Shown one piece after another: positions 1-11,874 of a stretch of 64,000 nucleotides of DNA. A program made the position numbers and the translations under genes. The stretch is from Loxodes magnus. Its lineage: Eukaryota > Ciliophora > Karyorelictea > Loxodida > Loxodidae. Position 1 is the first letter of the stretch. Each line of letters starts with the position of its first letter. Under the pieces are notes generated by a model. It had not been told where the DNA came from and made no database searches. It was given only the letters and a program-made list of their open reading frames with translations. Where the stretch lies: positions 186,001-250,000 of the forward strand of contig CAMPDV010000250.1 of NCBI GenBank assembly GCA_946699065.1. The letters are read 5' to 3'.

Positions 1-55
1 GATTATCTAGTGTATAGTTTTAGCTACTAGTTGATTAATCAGTCCCACTTTACAT
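1..55 (-). CDS. LRR-0: 5' end of an F-box/LRR gene, cut by the window edge
   Basis: Only the first 18 codons are inside the window. The start ATG (complement of 53-55) and the following Gln/Ser-rich codons match the N-termini of the complete copies LRR-1 to LRR-8. The conserved leader with its 'ataacggc' core (plus-strand reading) lies just upstream at about 100-115. TAA and TAG must be read as Gln here, since codon 2 is TAA. The body of the gene lies left of the window, so nothing can be said about its integrity. Confidence 0.6.
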
Positions 56-499
56 TTTATTATAATTTTTTATTTTATCAGACTATTTATACTTAGTTTA
101 TGAATAACGGCTATATTTATAAATAAAACTTAAGGTTTAAATAAGCATTATCATATTTATGTAACTTAATTAAATTTACTTTTTCAATAAATAAAAGAGC
201 TAAATTAAATGAAAGGTGTAAATAGTCTATTTATCTTTCAGGTATTCTTTATAATAAGCTAAATATAAATGTTTTCATAGTTTTTTATTTGAGAGTAAAT
301 TTAATTAATATTCCTTTAGTAAATTTAAATTATAAGTCAAGCTTTATTTTAAATTTATGAATATAGATGCTTAAAGAAATTAAATATCCTTGCTTCTCAT
401 TATTTATAATTTCATAGGTATTACAGTGCATTTATTAAAATGTATAGTGTATACAAAATAGTCTCTTATAAAAATTATAGACTATAGGCGATTTTCAAG

Positions 500-3420
500 T
501 TTTTCTGAAAAAATAAGATAAAATTCTTTTATACATTATTTAATAAATTTTGATAATGAAACTTTTGAAATTTATTTAGATTGAAACTTTAAGCTTAGTT
601 TAACTAGATTATTCTACTAAGTTAGTTGTTTAGTATATACTTTAAGGCAACACCTTTAGAGACTGAATTCTTTTTAGTCAGCTAAATTTTTTATTGCTGA
701 TAACTTATGTCCTTTTAGTAATTCAATGAATTAGGTGAGTTTAGATAATTTCCCTTACTTCCTATAAAAATAATTCTTCTAGCTATTACTATCAAGAGCT
801 AAAATTTTTGGAATAAACGATAGAAATTACTCCTATATTCTGTTTCTCAAGTCTTATACTTACATACTTAAATCTCTTTCCCAGCTTTTAATCTCATTTT
901 TTATTCAGAAGGCACTTTAAAATTACCTAAAAAAGAAATGCATATAGTCGTGATAGATTTGACTAACTTAAAAGAATGATAGTTTATATACGGGAGAAAG
1001 AATTAAATTAGCTTATTTAGAAAAGCCCTTTTGCTATTTATTCCTTTCTTCTCTTCTAATTTTTAATTTTACTTACTTAAGTTAAAGTTTATAGGTATTT
1101 CCTTTCACCTTTCTCTACCTCTTAAGATACTTTAAGATTACCTATATAAACTATCTTGTTCCTTTCTTTTTTAGTTCTCTTATAAAAACAAAGCTTTAAA
1201 CCAAGTTAAACTTAGTTAAAAGCTTTTAATTTATCGTTTTTAAATCTTTTAGTGATTGATTTTCCCATCTGTTTATGAATTAAAGAGAAAATAAAAAGAG
1301 ATATAGAATTATTTTAAAGACTCATATTAACTCTAGTCTCTAGCTATTACTATTTTATCCTATAGAGATACAGTTAAAGCTACTAATCCCAAACCTTCAA
1401 GAATTTCCTTCAAAGGTAGAATATAAAACAATAAACATGTATTTTCTATTAAGTAACGATAATTCTCTTCAAGTCTTTTGTAACCTTTTAGCACTGAAAA
1501 TGAATTATAAAACTCCTTATTATAAAATGAAATAGGATGAAATTTGGCATCTTTGGAGATTTTTTATTAATACAAGCTTTATTTTTATTGGCTTATTTAA
1601 ATTAACTTAAGCTAAGAATGAGAAAGGAGAAACTTATTATAGTTGTACTCATCTTAGAAAATAAAGTATTCTAAACAAAGAAGCCTTTGGTTATTGTATG
1701 AATTTTTAAATTGAAATATTCAATTTTGGGTTTTTTATAAGGAATGCATGTCATATATAATCAATGACAAGTATGCTGATAAAACCTTTAAGGCTCATTT
1801 TGTGTTTATTTTTTCTGCTTTACCTTATAATTCCTTTAATTATCTCAAAAAAACCTTAAAAACCCAGATATATTTATATTTTTTATGTCTTTAGAATGTT
1901 TCGATTTCTGTTTTTGGGTCTTAAATATTCTACTTTTCTATTTCTTAATATCTCTTAAATCTCTACACTACCCTTAATAGAACTGTTCAACCGATAGACT
2001 GGTTGTTTATTTACTCTTCATATTAAATTATATGAGAGTCTTAAATGTATCCCAACACTTTAGTTTATATCAATAATTTTTAAACTAGCGCTCTATTCTG
2101 TCTTCAAATATAAATGGACCTATTGAATCTTTTAACCTTTTTTATTATAATTTTAAATCTTACTTTTCATTTCCTTTATCCTTTAAAAAGGCAATTAACT
2201 TTTCTCAATGTTATTAACTATTTATAACAATATTCGTTTGCTTTATTTGCTTACTCTTCATTTCGGTACCTAAATTTTAATTCAACCTCAAATATTAAAC
2301 ACATCTAACTTTATCTCCTATATCTATAGCTTTGAATAGCATACTAAACCTTAGTCTTTCTCCCTTTAATATCTACTTTTACCCTTAAAATATACTATCA
2401 TTGTTACTCTGCATATATGCATTAAACTATTTCATACTGAACTCTTTATTTTAGCAACCCCTCGCCTCTCAATATTTTTTATGTCTTTTTTGCTTATTTT
2501 ATTTCTCTTTATTTAATTTAATATTTACTTATTAAACATTTTACATTTTTTTCTTATTTTTATTTCCTTTATTATATTTACTTTTATTTTGCCTTTTTCT
2601 TCTTCATATATCTTTCTTACTTAAAATTATTTCATAGCTCTATTTAAATACTCGCTTAATTATTAGAATACTTTTATATATATATTTAAGAATCCAATTA
2701 TTTTATTTTATTTAGATATAAATTAAATTAATTCTTTTTGTTTTAAATCTCAAATTAATTAAATGTTTTTGTCCTTTATTATTCTCTAATTCCTCTATTC
2801 TTCCATCTACACTCACTCAAGTATACATTCATGTATTATCAATTCATCTCTTCCTATCATCCTCTTAATCTAAAACTTGTTGGATCGTTAATTAATTGCG
2901 ACCGTCTCCCAGACTTTAATTGTTTTATCACCACTTCCTGTTATTATATACTTTTTATCATTTGCTACTAAAAAGGCATAGAAAGTTGATTAAGGATAAA
3001 GCTCTTAAATGTATAAACTAGCAATATTTTAAAGAGAAAAAGAGCTTAAAGAATTAATTTCCCTAAATACCAAATTTAATTGACTATATTTACTAAGATT
3101 AATAGACTCTATAGAGAATGCTAGTTGTAAAATTAAGAATTACACTTTATTAACTTCTGGAGATAAGTTAAACTTATATCCTAACTATTTATATACATTT
3201 CGTAGCTTTATTTCATATATCCAAGTACTATTGCATAGTAAACTTAAATCAATAGCACTTTATTTGTAATGGCTGCTAGAAGCAAAATCTTACAATCGTT
3301 TATTTTTTAAGCACTTTGTATTATAATTAATTTGCTTTATCTTAAGGATTCTTACACATAAGAAAGTTGTTGTTCTGTAGTTTGTGCTAGCAATCAGAGT
3401 TATTTACTTTGCAACTTTCA
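500..3420 (-). pseudogene. Family X gene with a WD40-like repeat, broken into several frames (copy X1)
   Basis: With TAA/TAG=Gln the minus strand reads as protein in blocks whose frame changes along the region. At about 3010-2890 is a WD40-type end of repeat: small residues, 'YIITGSGDKTIKVW', then 'ET'. A second frame (about 2460-1740) contains TGA codons at 2205-2207, 2070-2072 and 1845-1847, all in one register and set in contexts such as 'KNY-x-YKLKCWD' that suit Trp. A third block near 1560 contains 'FHPISFYNKEF'. The C-terminal block (about 890-500) is homologous to copy X2 at 10905-10685 and 9640-9523. The frame changes could be introns or decay; no splice pattern was resolved. The 3' end faces the start of the LRR gene. 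Function is unknown beyond the WD40-like segment. Confidence 0.5.
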
Positions 3421-3429
3421 TGAAAGGAT

Positions 3430-5300
3430 ATCTTAGTATTTAGACATAAATTAGAACCTTATCTTAGAAGTCAAATAATGGATATCTCTTAAAAGATTTA
3501 ACCTAGCTTTAAGAAAACTATTCTTCTATGATAAAATGAGACAGCTCTTTGGTACAAAATTTGTAAATCGGTGTTAAAGCCAAGTTAGTTATGAAAAAAA
3601 ACTAATGGAGAATCATCTTAAATACTAAAATAAATATAAAAGTATTAAGACAAAATAGTAGAACATAAACTTAAAATCAATCCTCAAAAACTAAACTTAA
3701 TGAACTGTTAAATTAGTAGTATAAGAGTAAAGTAGATGCTAGTAAAAGTAGAAAAAGGAGAAGTAAAGAGAAAGTTTGAGAGATGGCAGAAAAGATCTTC
3801 ATTTTTATTTATTTTATAAAGAATTGATTATTTTCATCTTTATTTATTTTATAAAGACTTCTTTATTATTGTTTTAAATCAGATTCTTTCTTATTTATAT
3901 CTTTCCTTTCTACTTTTTTATTCATTCAAATAAGAGCTAAAAAGCCTTTTTTTCTAATTTTTATAATGATAGATATTTTCTAAAATGTATTATTTAGATA
4001 AGGAAAATAAAACAAATCTTATATTATATTTTTACTTTTTTGTTCCTCAGATTTCTTTACTTTGCATAGACGTTTTTAACTTATTCAGCATAAAGTATAA
4101 ACAAAATTTTAAATTATTAAAAAATAAATACATCTATGATTTCAAATGGTTAACTTTACTCAAATCTTAAGTTTTTTTCATATTTCCCAACCAATATATA
4201 TAACTAATCCTATATATTAAGATTTACGTCTCTTTCCAAGTACACTAAATAATACCTACTTTTATCCTCAACAAACTGATCAAATGTCTTTCTTACCAAA
4301 TAATTAAACCACAAAATTAAACATTCATTCTCATAAATCACTAAAATAAATAAATAATATTATAAGGCAGTTAAAATAATTTAGCTAATTAACTAAACAA
4401 AGAGTTAAAGATTTAATTATAATAAAAGATGCTCAATTTCTAATTTAAAAAGAAAAAATCTTTGCCGTTATGGCAATTCGTCGAAATATTTATTTAAAAG
4501 AGGTTAAAAGTATTTTGCTAAAAATGAATATCTAAAATAGAAAAATAAAAAAGTTATAAAGATAATTATTTTAAAATACTATGAATTAATCAAAGCTTTA
4601 CTTCAATAACTAAGGAGAATTAAAGAACTCAAAAGTAAATCTTGAAGAGAAATAAACAAAATATTTAATAATTAACAGATATTTTTAAACTTTTTATTTA
4701 ACTTTCAATCATCGAAGTTAAGTGAAATGAGAATAAAATCAATCAAGAACGCTAAAAATCTCTTTATTTTTATTATTTAAAAAATTAAAAATTAATTATT
4801 TTATTTTATTTATTCTAATTTTCATTAGTATTTCACTAAAATTAAGTCTTATTAAATATATTAAAACATATAATAAATGATTAATGTCTTAAATTTAAGA
4901 TTTTATATAATCAAATCAAAATTTAATTTAAATATTTGCTTTATAAGGAATTTTATAAAATCTTTCTACTAAGTTTTTAACTTTAAACCATTAGAAATAA
5001 ATTTGATTTGAGATATTAAAATTTTATAATATCTTACATTTAGATAAATTAATTACTAAACAAATCAACACTAAAGATATAAAATTTTTATTTTAGAATA
5101 TATTTGTATTTAATCAATAGTAATATGATCGCTCAATTTAGTATAAGCATATAGAGATTAATATATTAAAAATAGCATATAAAAATGTTAATTAATTACT
5201 TTTATTATAAATCTAAAGTGTATTATGCTACTATAAATGCTATAAGTTTCTTCTATCATATCGAAAGTTATTTATTTTATTAATTAGCAAAATAAGATTA
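3430..5300. repeat. AT-rich spacer block P (left copy), no convincing gene
   Basis: No frame in this stretch looks like the recognised gene families. The plus-strand frame at 3985-4170 (61 codons under the standard code) is hydrophobic and AT-driven; it is conserved only because the block is duplicated. About 4060-5300 is a diverged repeat of 34840-36010 (roughly 80% similar by eye), so this spacer was amplified together with an LRR unit. It ends at the insertion point of the ORF1-only element at 5303. Confidence 0.5.
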
Positions 5301-5302
5301 AT

Positions 5303-6292
5303 AAATTTTATAAATAATAATTAAAAAATGGAAGACTTTAAAAAGGGTTTCTATATCACCTCCTCAAAAAAGGAGAGGAAGGCAGAAGCAAATCTCAGAC
5401 AGTCTTCTTACACTTAACCTTAACCTTTTTCTTAATAATCTTAACAATCTGGAATATAATAGAGCAACGAAGAACTGAAACAGACTCAGAAAAGCACTCA
5501 CATACTTACTCTAACGTCGGAGGAGAAGCCTAGAAAACAGGCGTAATTTGCTTTGTACCAAGAGGTCTCAGAGCTTAATCCTTAAGGCCAGATAAGGATG
5601 GAACAGCTCATTAAAGTTGTACTAAACCTCCAGGAAGAGGTCAAAAAGCTAAGAAAGAACAATGAGAAGTTAATGCATTAACTTAACCTAGCAGAAGAAA
5701 TAGAGCAAGACTCATGTACTAGGAAAGAGAGCTAAGCGCTTTTTGAAACATATCACAAAGTCAGAATAGCTAATCCTAAAATTAGCTCCAGAAACAAACT
5801 GAAATGAATAACAGACTCGGAAAAATAGAGAGAAATTTTAAACATTAAAGAAAGAGCAAAGCGAAACGGGAGCTATAAAAATGGAAATCGAAGCCTAAAA
5901 AGAGCAAATGCATCAAGAAAAACAATTAAAAATCAAAAAAAAATGTTTCTGCTATGGAAGCGTATGACATCTTTATCGGAAGTATTGGAAATTTAAATAG
6001 GAATTAAGAAACTATTGGATAAAAAAAGTAAAAAAGAAGAAAAAAGAAGAAGCAAGAATGAAAAGAATGTATTGTAACCTGGATGATTCAATATACAAGA
6101 TCAAGATGGAACCAAGGCAAGTTAAAGGAGGGAAAACCTGGAAAATCCAAGTTTCCAATCTCTCTAAAATTGGGCGACCAGAATTTTTATATTTAATAGC
6201 ATGGAGCATGGACTACTGTCTGATGGGGTTGAAAATCCCTAAAACGAAAAACATAAATTAATTTTATTATTATTACAAAATTTTATAAATAA
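5303..6292 (+). mobile_element. ORF1-only retroelement E1 with perfect 15-bp target-site duplication
   Basis: The 15-bp sequence aaattttataaataa occurs at 5303-5317 and again at 6278-6292, directly flanking a 960-bp insertion. The paralogous spacer upstream of LRR-5 has an uninterrupted counterpart near 36030, followed by the same downstream sequence ('caagttatac' type), which is an empty site. The insert begins a few bases before an ATG and ends with a short run of TTA/ATT triplets. It carries only the zinc-knuckle ORF and no reverse transcriptase. The layout resembles half-LINE (HAL1-type) elements mobilised by a LINE enzyme supplied in trans; that mechanism is inference. Confidence 0.85.
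5328..6261 (+). pseudogene. ORF1 (coiled coil plus zinc knuckle) of element E1, frameshifted
   Basis: The reading starts at ATG 5328 with 'MEDFKKGF', the family N-terminus (compare MAGFKKGF and MAEGLKKGF in the other elements). A Gln/Ser-rich segment follows, then a heptad-like stretch ('EEVKKLRKNNEKL') near residue 115. A frame change at about 5780-5870 is needed to reach the 'MEIE' motif and the knuckle. The knuckle is imperfect: C-F-C spacing, then TGA at 5965-5967 just before His, with the last Cys replaced by Tyr. The C-terminal frame then stays open past 6261, including 'IGRPEFLYL', which parallels 'LGDPNFYF' in element E2. This looks like a decayed nucleic-acid-binding ORF1/Gag-like protein. 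Confidence 0.65.
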
Positions 6293-6529
6293 ACAAGTTA
6301 TACAAATATATTAGTTACTATTATACAATCTTAATAAAATAAGAGTTTATTTAATGTTTATTCACCATTATCATCAAAAATATTTTTATATTCTATAATT
6401 AAAAGAGAAGTTTTGGACTTAAATTGATATATAATAAAGTAAGATGGGATCTTTTAAGAGATGGTAATAACTATAGCATTTATTTAAATAATTAAATAGA
6501 AATTTATAAGATAGAAATGGTTAAAGTGA

Positions 6530-7290
6530 TTTGATAAGATTATTGATTAGGTTGTTCTATATTATTTTTAATAATTCTTAAAATTTAATTATTATTAGCG
6601 TATTTAATAAATCTATTAGAATAAAAACTAGATAATAGCTAATTTAAACTAATTATATGTTATCAATCCTAAATAGTATCAATAAAGTTCTTTATTTTTT
6701 GTAAAAAGTGAAACTTTAATTTATTTAAGATATTAATTTCTTATTTAGGAATATCTTATATGATAACTACCAAAGAATTTTAGACTAAATTAAAATAACT
6801 TAGTTTCATATTAAAATAAGATATATTTTCATTTAAATTTATTAGATATTTAAACTTAATTATAACATCCTTTTATTTTATTTATTAACCTAAACTTATC
6901 ATTTATTGTTTCCAAACTTCTCATTTCTCGTCAATTCTCAACTAAAATTCTTTATTATATACTCTATCTGCATCTCTCCCTATCATCTCCATTCTAAGAG
7001 CAATAATTTGAAGATTATCAACTAAATAACTATATAAAATAATGCTTTAATATCAAAAGCTAAATAATTTATTTATTATTATGCTTTACAATTCATATTT
7101 AAATAGTTATTTATTTATATATAACAATGGAAGCATTATTTATTATCTCTCTATTCTACTTATATTACGAACAAAGTTATGTAAAATTTATAATTTATTA
7201 TATATAAAAAGTATCTTAATAAGCTATTTTAAGTAATTTTATTTATTTAATAAATTATTTATTAAAATATAAAATTGAATATTTGTTTAC
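6530..7290. repeat. Conserved LRR downstream block D (unit of LRR-1)
   Basis: This ~750-bp non-coding block precedes, in plus coordinates, the 3' end of the LRR gene. Recognisable anchors are 'gttatcaatcctaaatagta' near 6660 and 'ctcgtcaattctc' near 6928. The same block recurs beside LRR-3 (16320-18130, interrupted), LRR-5 (36260-37020), LRR-6 (43320-44098), LRR-7 (52390-53170) and LRR-3's duplicate (62215-64000). It marks the LRR amplification unit as larger than the coding region. Confidence 0.75.
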
Positions 7291-7296
7291 TTTCTT

Positions 7297-9130
7297 TCAA
7301 GTTTGAATGCTACCTTTCTCAACATTATGGATTATTGTCATCCTTACGAACTTCTATTTAAGTTAATTAGCCCATTATTCTCTTATTTACGTTCCTTTAA
7401 TATTTAAATATTTAAGATTTCTATAAAAAAGGTATTCTTATCCCTCTTAATCACAAATTGGAAAGCCTTCTTATGTAACATCCTCTGAATTATAAAGATA
7501 TAAAGATTTTAAATGCTTACAGTTTGTTACCATTTATACTATATCTTTATTATTTAGTTAAGTGTCAAAAAAATTTAATTATTTTAATTTGTTTATTTTA
7601 ACTATTTCATTTATTCAATTCTCATCTAACATTTAGCAATATTCCAAGTCTAAGATTTCTAACTCCTTACAGTTTTAACTCATAGAATGTAAAGTCTTAT
7701 TTTTTAGTTTTTTCATATCACTAAGAGATAATTTAGTTAGTTTTCTACAATTCTAAAAAATATAACATAGAGTTTCATTAGTTAGTTATTAAACAGAAAT
7801 AAATGATATTTCTTTATAATTCTATCCATAATCTCCTATTTTCTTCAAAGATGTATTAGTAAGTTTTTCCAATATGCTCAAATTAAGAGACTTTAAACTA
7901 GGACAGTTTTACATTAAAGATATAAGATGATTATCATTAAAATTATCGCAATCATAAATCTTTATATGCTATAATTTATTTCACTACTTAGAAAATAATT
8001 CTTATATTGTTTCTACTTATAATTCTCACTAAATTGTTAAATAGCTAAGGTTAAAGTTTTTTAACTTCATTATAAATTAATCTTAAGAATTTTCTATTTC
8101 ATAAGAATCAATTATGCTTAGATTAGGACATTATTCAATATACTTATCAACATCTGTATTTTGATTAATGCTTATTTCTTCTAATGAGTTTCCTTTTTAT
8201 TTCAAGTATTATAATAGCATTTCTTGATTAATTCCCTTAATAAATAATTTTAGTTCCTTTAAATTTAACCCTAAACAGTAGTCTATTAGAAATTTTCCTG
8301 TTATCTATTTTTTATTTATGTTTTAGACTTCTAAGGATTATAAATGAGTCAAGCTTTGCAAAAAACTTAAATTTTCTTACAATAAAAAGTTAATCCTTAA
8401 AACAATTTTTTTTAGATTTAAGCATTTTGCTATGTATTCTTGAAAGGTTTTATCTAAATTATTTAGTCCAATTAAATGAATTTCTTATACTAGTTTATAT
8501 CCTTTATGATTTTAATTTTAGTTCTAAGCATTTTTTTATTTCTTGTAAAATTTATTCTTACTATTTTTCTTCTTATCAATCTTAAGTATTAATATATAAT
8601 TTTTTAGTATCAGATTATAATATTTGCTTGAGAGTTCAGTTTATTTTATTTTAAACATAGTCTTTATTACTTGAATATTATTTTATTTCTAATTTTTTAT
8701 ATTAATATTTAAACTTATTAAAAAATTAACTAACTTATTGTAGTCTACTGATATCTCTTTTTTTAAGGAACTAACAAATATTTTGAAGAATATAAAAATT
8801 GGAAAATAAAGTTTATTTACTACTTTTAAACTGCTTAATACCTTATTATTCTTAAGTAAGTTATTGTTCTTAGTTTAAGTGTTCATGAATTCTCTTCATT
8901 GGAAGCGTTATTTCTTAATCTTTTTAATCTTCTATTGATTCTTTTTAATTTATTTAACTAATTTTTTATTTTTAGTCTTATGCTATATCCTTTTAAATTT
9001 GGGCTATTACTTAAGTTTCTTTAAGGTGAATATTAGATTCTTCTTATTATTGATTAGAAAAGGACTATTAGTTTGGATTATCTAGTGTATAGTTTTAGCT
9101 ACTAGTTGATTAATCAGTCCCACTTTACAT
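7297..9130 (-). pseudogene. LRR-1: F-box/LRR gene with a 5-nt deletion
   Basis: The start ATG (complement of 9128-9130) and the terminal TGA (complement of 7297-7299) correspond to those of LRR-7, but the span is 1834 bp against 1839 bp (613 codons). The 5-nt loss lies near 8512, between the 'KKCLEL' segment and the first LRRs, and shifts the frame. Everything downstream is preserved in the other register, including LRR consensus stretches such as 'NCKHLKSLYL'. Its duplicate LRR-7 lacks the deletion, so the lesion arose after the duplication or was repaired in the partner. In-frame TGAs match family positions 165, 185, 370, 385 and 507. Confidence 0.8.
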
Positions 9131-9216
9131 TTTATTATAATTTTTTATTTTATCAGACTATTTATACTTAGATTATGAATAACGGCTATATTTATAAATA
9201 AAACTTAAGGTTTAAA
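9131..9216 (-). promoter_or_regulatory. Conserved 5' leader/promoter region of the LRR family (LRR-1 example)
   Basis: Directly upstream of the ATG, nearly all copies share an ~80-bp leader containing the only GC-containing core in the region, 'gccgttattcata' on the minus strand, followed by 'agtctgataaaat' close to the start. It is present before LRR-0, -1, -3, -4, -5, -6 and -7. It is partly deleted before LRR-2 and LRR-8, where 'gaataacgg' is missing. The conservation suggests a promoter or 5' UTR element, but recent common ancestry could also explain it. Confidence 0.4.
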
Positions 9217-9522
9217 TAAGCATTATCATATTTATGTAATTTAATTAAACTTACTTTTTAAATTAAATAAAAGAGCTAAATTAAATGAAAAGTGTAAATA
9301 GTTTATTTAAAATTTATGAATATAAATGCTTAGAGAAATTAGATATCCTTGCTTCTCATTATTTATAATTCCATAGGTATTACAGTGCATTTATTCAAAT
9401 ATATAGTTTATACATAATAGTCTCCTATAAAAATTATAGACCTGAGATGACTTACAAATCTTTCTGAAAAAATAAGATAAACCTTTTTTTTGCATTATTT
9501 AATAAATTTTGTTCATGAAACT

Positions 9523-9924
9523 TCAGAAATTTATTTAGATTGAAACTTTCAGTTTGGTTTAACTAGATTATTCTAGTAAGTTAGTTGTTTAGTATATGCT
9601 TTATTATATTTTACGTATTTAGTAATTCTATTAGCATTTTTCTTTGTTGACTTCTACTTTAAAACATTTTATGTAAGTAATCAATCACTAATCATGTTCA
9701 TATCTATGAAAGTTTTTATTTCAGTAGCTTGTAAAATATGTTTCTTTATTTTACTTAAGCCAGAAACCAATTTTCTTCCTTGTCTAATAAAAGTTGGAAG
9801 ATTAATAGTCAGATTATTTATATATGCTTAGAAACTAATGATTAATATGTGAAAATAGATAAGCTACTACTGATGAAGCATTTTTTGCTTAGACTTTTTT
9901 AAGCTTTATGTCTGTTATATTCAT
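9523..9924 (-). CDS. Family X C-terminal ORF (copy X2), 133 codons with two in-frame TGAs
   Basis: An ATG at 9924-9922 opens a frame of 133 sense codons ending at TGA 9525-9523. TAA/TAG are read as Gln, and TGA at 9723-9721 and 9687-9685 (codons 68 and 80) sits in protein-like contexts 'FTSY-x-NKNF' and 'EHDQ-x-LITY'. The last ~35 residues ('QSIYQTTNL', 'EQSSQTKLKVSIQINF') match the C-terminal block of X1 (about 640-550) in the same frame, where the terminal TGA is replaced by a Lys codon. The N-terminal part is absent from X1 and may belong to inserted DNA. The duplicate at about 55806-55400 has the ATG changed to ATT. Function is unknown. Confidence 0.45.
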
Positions 9925-10115
9925 AATTTAATATTCCTATTTTAGTTATACTATTTCATTTTCATACTTATACTTAGAAAGTTTTAAGATATTTTTAGAG
10001 TTTTGAAATAGAATAAAAATATGATAATACTAACTTACTAAAAGCTTTTTTAAAGTAATCAGTTCTTTAGAGAACAAATTTGTGAAATGCTTTATTATAT
10101 AATTTAATTTTAATA

Positions 10116-10396
10116 GGGTGGACCTTGCCTCTAAAGGTTACAAGAAGAATTTCCCAAAGATGAACTAAACTCAGAAGTAAGCTTTCTTAGTGTTGGACCA
10201 GAATAATCTCCTCATCATGGGTTGGGAATCTACTTGTAATCGTCTGCTGGCGTCTTGTGCTTTTGAGAATTATAACCCCAACCTTCCCCGTAGTTAAAAG
10301 AGAAATGCTATGGGAATATTGGGATTAAAAAGAAACTTAAAAATTGATTTTTTAAAGAGATGCACCCTATTGAAGGGCTACGCACTCTATAATAAC
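10116..10396 (+). mobile_element. 5'-truncated LINE 3'-end fragment
   Basis: A GC-richer 280-bp patch starting 'ggtggaccttgcctctaaag' is shared with 24478-24760 and duplicated at 55999-56279. It reads open on the plus strand with 'VDLASKGY', then 'STCNRLLASCAFEN' (a Cys/His spacing reminiscent of LINE C-terminal regions), and ends in 'LLKGYALYNN'. That end matches the terminal motif of other retroelement copies in the window (22.37, 28.9, 30.4 and 42.05 kb). The patch interrupts sequence that is continuous in family X copy X1. It is best read as a dead 5'-truncated LINE tail. Confidence 0.55.
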
Positions 10397-10684
10397 ATTT
10401 TTTTCATATTTAAGCATGCAATTTCTAGACTCTTAATTACTGAGTTTTTATTCCTTTTAAGTTAGATTTTTTTGCTTCTTTTTTGATTTTGAAATCTTTA
10501 ATTTATTAAATTAATTTCTTAACACTATGAAGAAATAAATTTCTGAAATTTAATATTTGATTTAAATGTAGAAATATTATATCTTACAAGTTTACTTAAT
10601 CTATCTTTTTCGCAGATTTGCCAGCATTTATCATTGATTTTTCCTTTTATCTTACCCCTATCTAAAACTTAATATCAACACTTA

Positions 10685-10905
10685 AGCTGCCTGAATTCTT
10701 TTTAATCAGCTAACTTTTTTTCTTACTGATTGTTTAACTTTCCATAGTTTAATTTAAATTCAAGAAGAATTTCGATAATTTTATTCGTTTTTTTCTTATA
10801 AAAATAATTCTTATTGCTATTACTATCAAGAGTAAAATCTCTTGGAATAAATGATAGAAATTACTCCTATATTCCATTTCTCAAGCCCTACAACTAACTA
10901 CTTAA
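10685..10905 (-). pseudogene. Family X segment homologous to 660-895
   Basis: The minus strand reads 'EK-NIGVISI(V/I)YSK' followed by a TGA and a run of Gln, then 'ELFLQE', in both this copy and X1. The TGA position is conserved while neighbouring residues differ. A later in-frame TGA here (before 'LKRIQ') corresponds to TAG (Gln) in X1. In X1 this segment runs directly into the 'QSIYQTTNL' C-terminus. Here about 1.05 kb intervenes, including a LINE tail, so the X2 gene is interrupted. Confidence 0.5.
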
Positions 10906-11220
10906 CTTCTTTCCCATCTATTAATCTATTAGCTAATTTTCTTTTTTCTAGCCCTTTTATTGAATAAGGACTCTAACTATAAACGCTATGATTGTTTAAT
11001 TTATGGAATACTTTTTTTTAATCTATTTCTTAGTAATTCATAGTTATTATATAGGTCTCTTTTATAGAACTATTGAAGGATAATAGCAGCTACATAAATT
11101 TCTATACAATTTTAGTTCTAATTTTTATAATAAAGTATAATTTTAATTAGATTTGAAATGCTTACAAATTGAATTCTTTTTTTAATTTAATATAAAGATA
11201 GCTTAACTATCTAAAGACAA

Positions 11221-11409
11221 ATGAAAGAGTTAGAAAAGAAATAGATAGAGAATAGAATTCTACTGCTTTAATAAGACCTAATGATGGAGATTAACTCTAA
11301 TTATTCAGATCAGGATATAAATTTATTGGAAGAAGAATTAGAATAAATGGAAGAAAATGAGAAGATTCTGGTCAGATAAAATATTTTCCTAGAATACTTT
11401 TACTTTTGA
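11221..11409 (+). CDS. Short coiled-coil ORF (62 codons), unknown function
   Basis: The ATG at 11221 opens 62 sense codons to TGA 11407-11409 when TAA/TAG are Gln. The product is charged and heptad-rich ('INLLEEELEQMEENEKIL'), then hydrophobic at its end. It may be the first exon of the acidic ORF 470 bp downstream on the same strand, but no intron boundary could be fixed. The region between (11420-11870) is AT-rich low complexity. Duplicated at 57104-57292 with the frame intact. Confidence 0.4.
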
Positions 11410-11874
11410 TTCTCTCTTAATTTTATGGTCAACATATCAATGGTAAAACCACATAAATTAATTAATTAATTCATATTAAAATATTAAAATTTTATATAAA
11501 GCTTAATTAAATCAAAAACTTAACTAAAGAATAATAAAAATAATTTGAAATTAAAAAATAAAAAATAAAAAATATTCTTCAAATTATTAAAAACTATACA
11601 TTTTCACATTAAAATAGTAAATCAAAATATTGAAATAAAAGTAAATTTCTCTAAAAAAATACGAAAAAGATATAAAAAAAGATAAAAATTAAATAGGTTT
11701 TTAATAATTTACATCTTTTTACCTTAATTTAATAATTAAGATTAGAAGCTTTCAATAATTTTAAATAAGAAAATGCGACATTAGAAAATTAAAAATCTTT
11801 AACTAAAAATATATCAATTAATTTCCAAAAAACAAATTAGAATACGTCGATCTCAAATTAAAATTTTCCATAGG

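Noticed and set aside
3985-4170. 61-codon hydrophobic plus-strand frame, repeated at 49863-50048
   Set aside because: Conserved only through the recent duplication. The diverged block at 34.8 kb does not preserve it, and its composition is that expected of AT-rich DNA.
8890-8900. TGA within an N-terminal alternative frame of LRR-1 ('FQ-x-REF')
   Set aside because: That frame is not the real one upstream of the 5-nt deletion. In the true frame the bases read 'TLPMKRI', so it is not evidence for TGA recoding.
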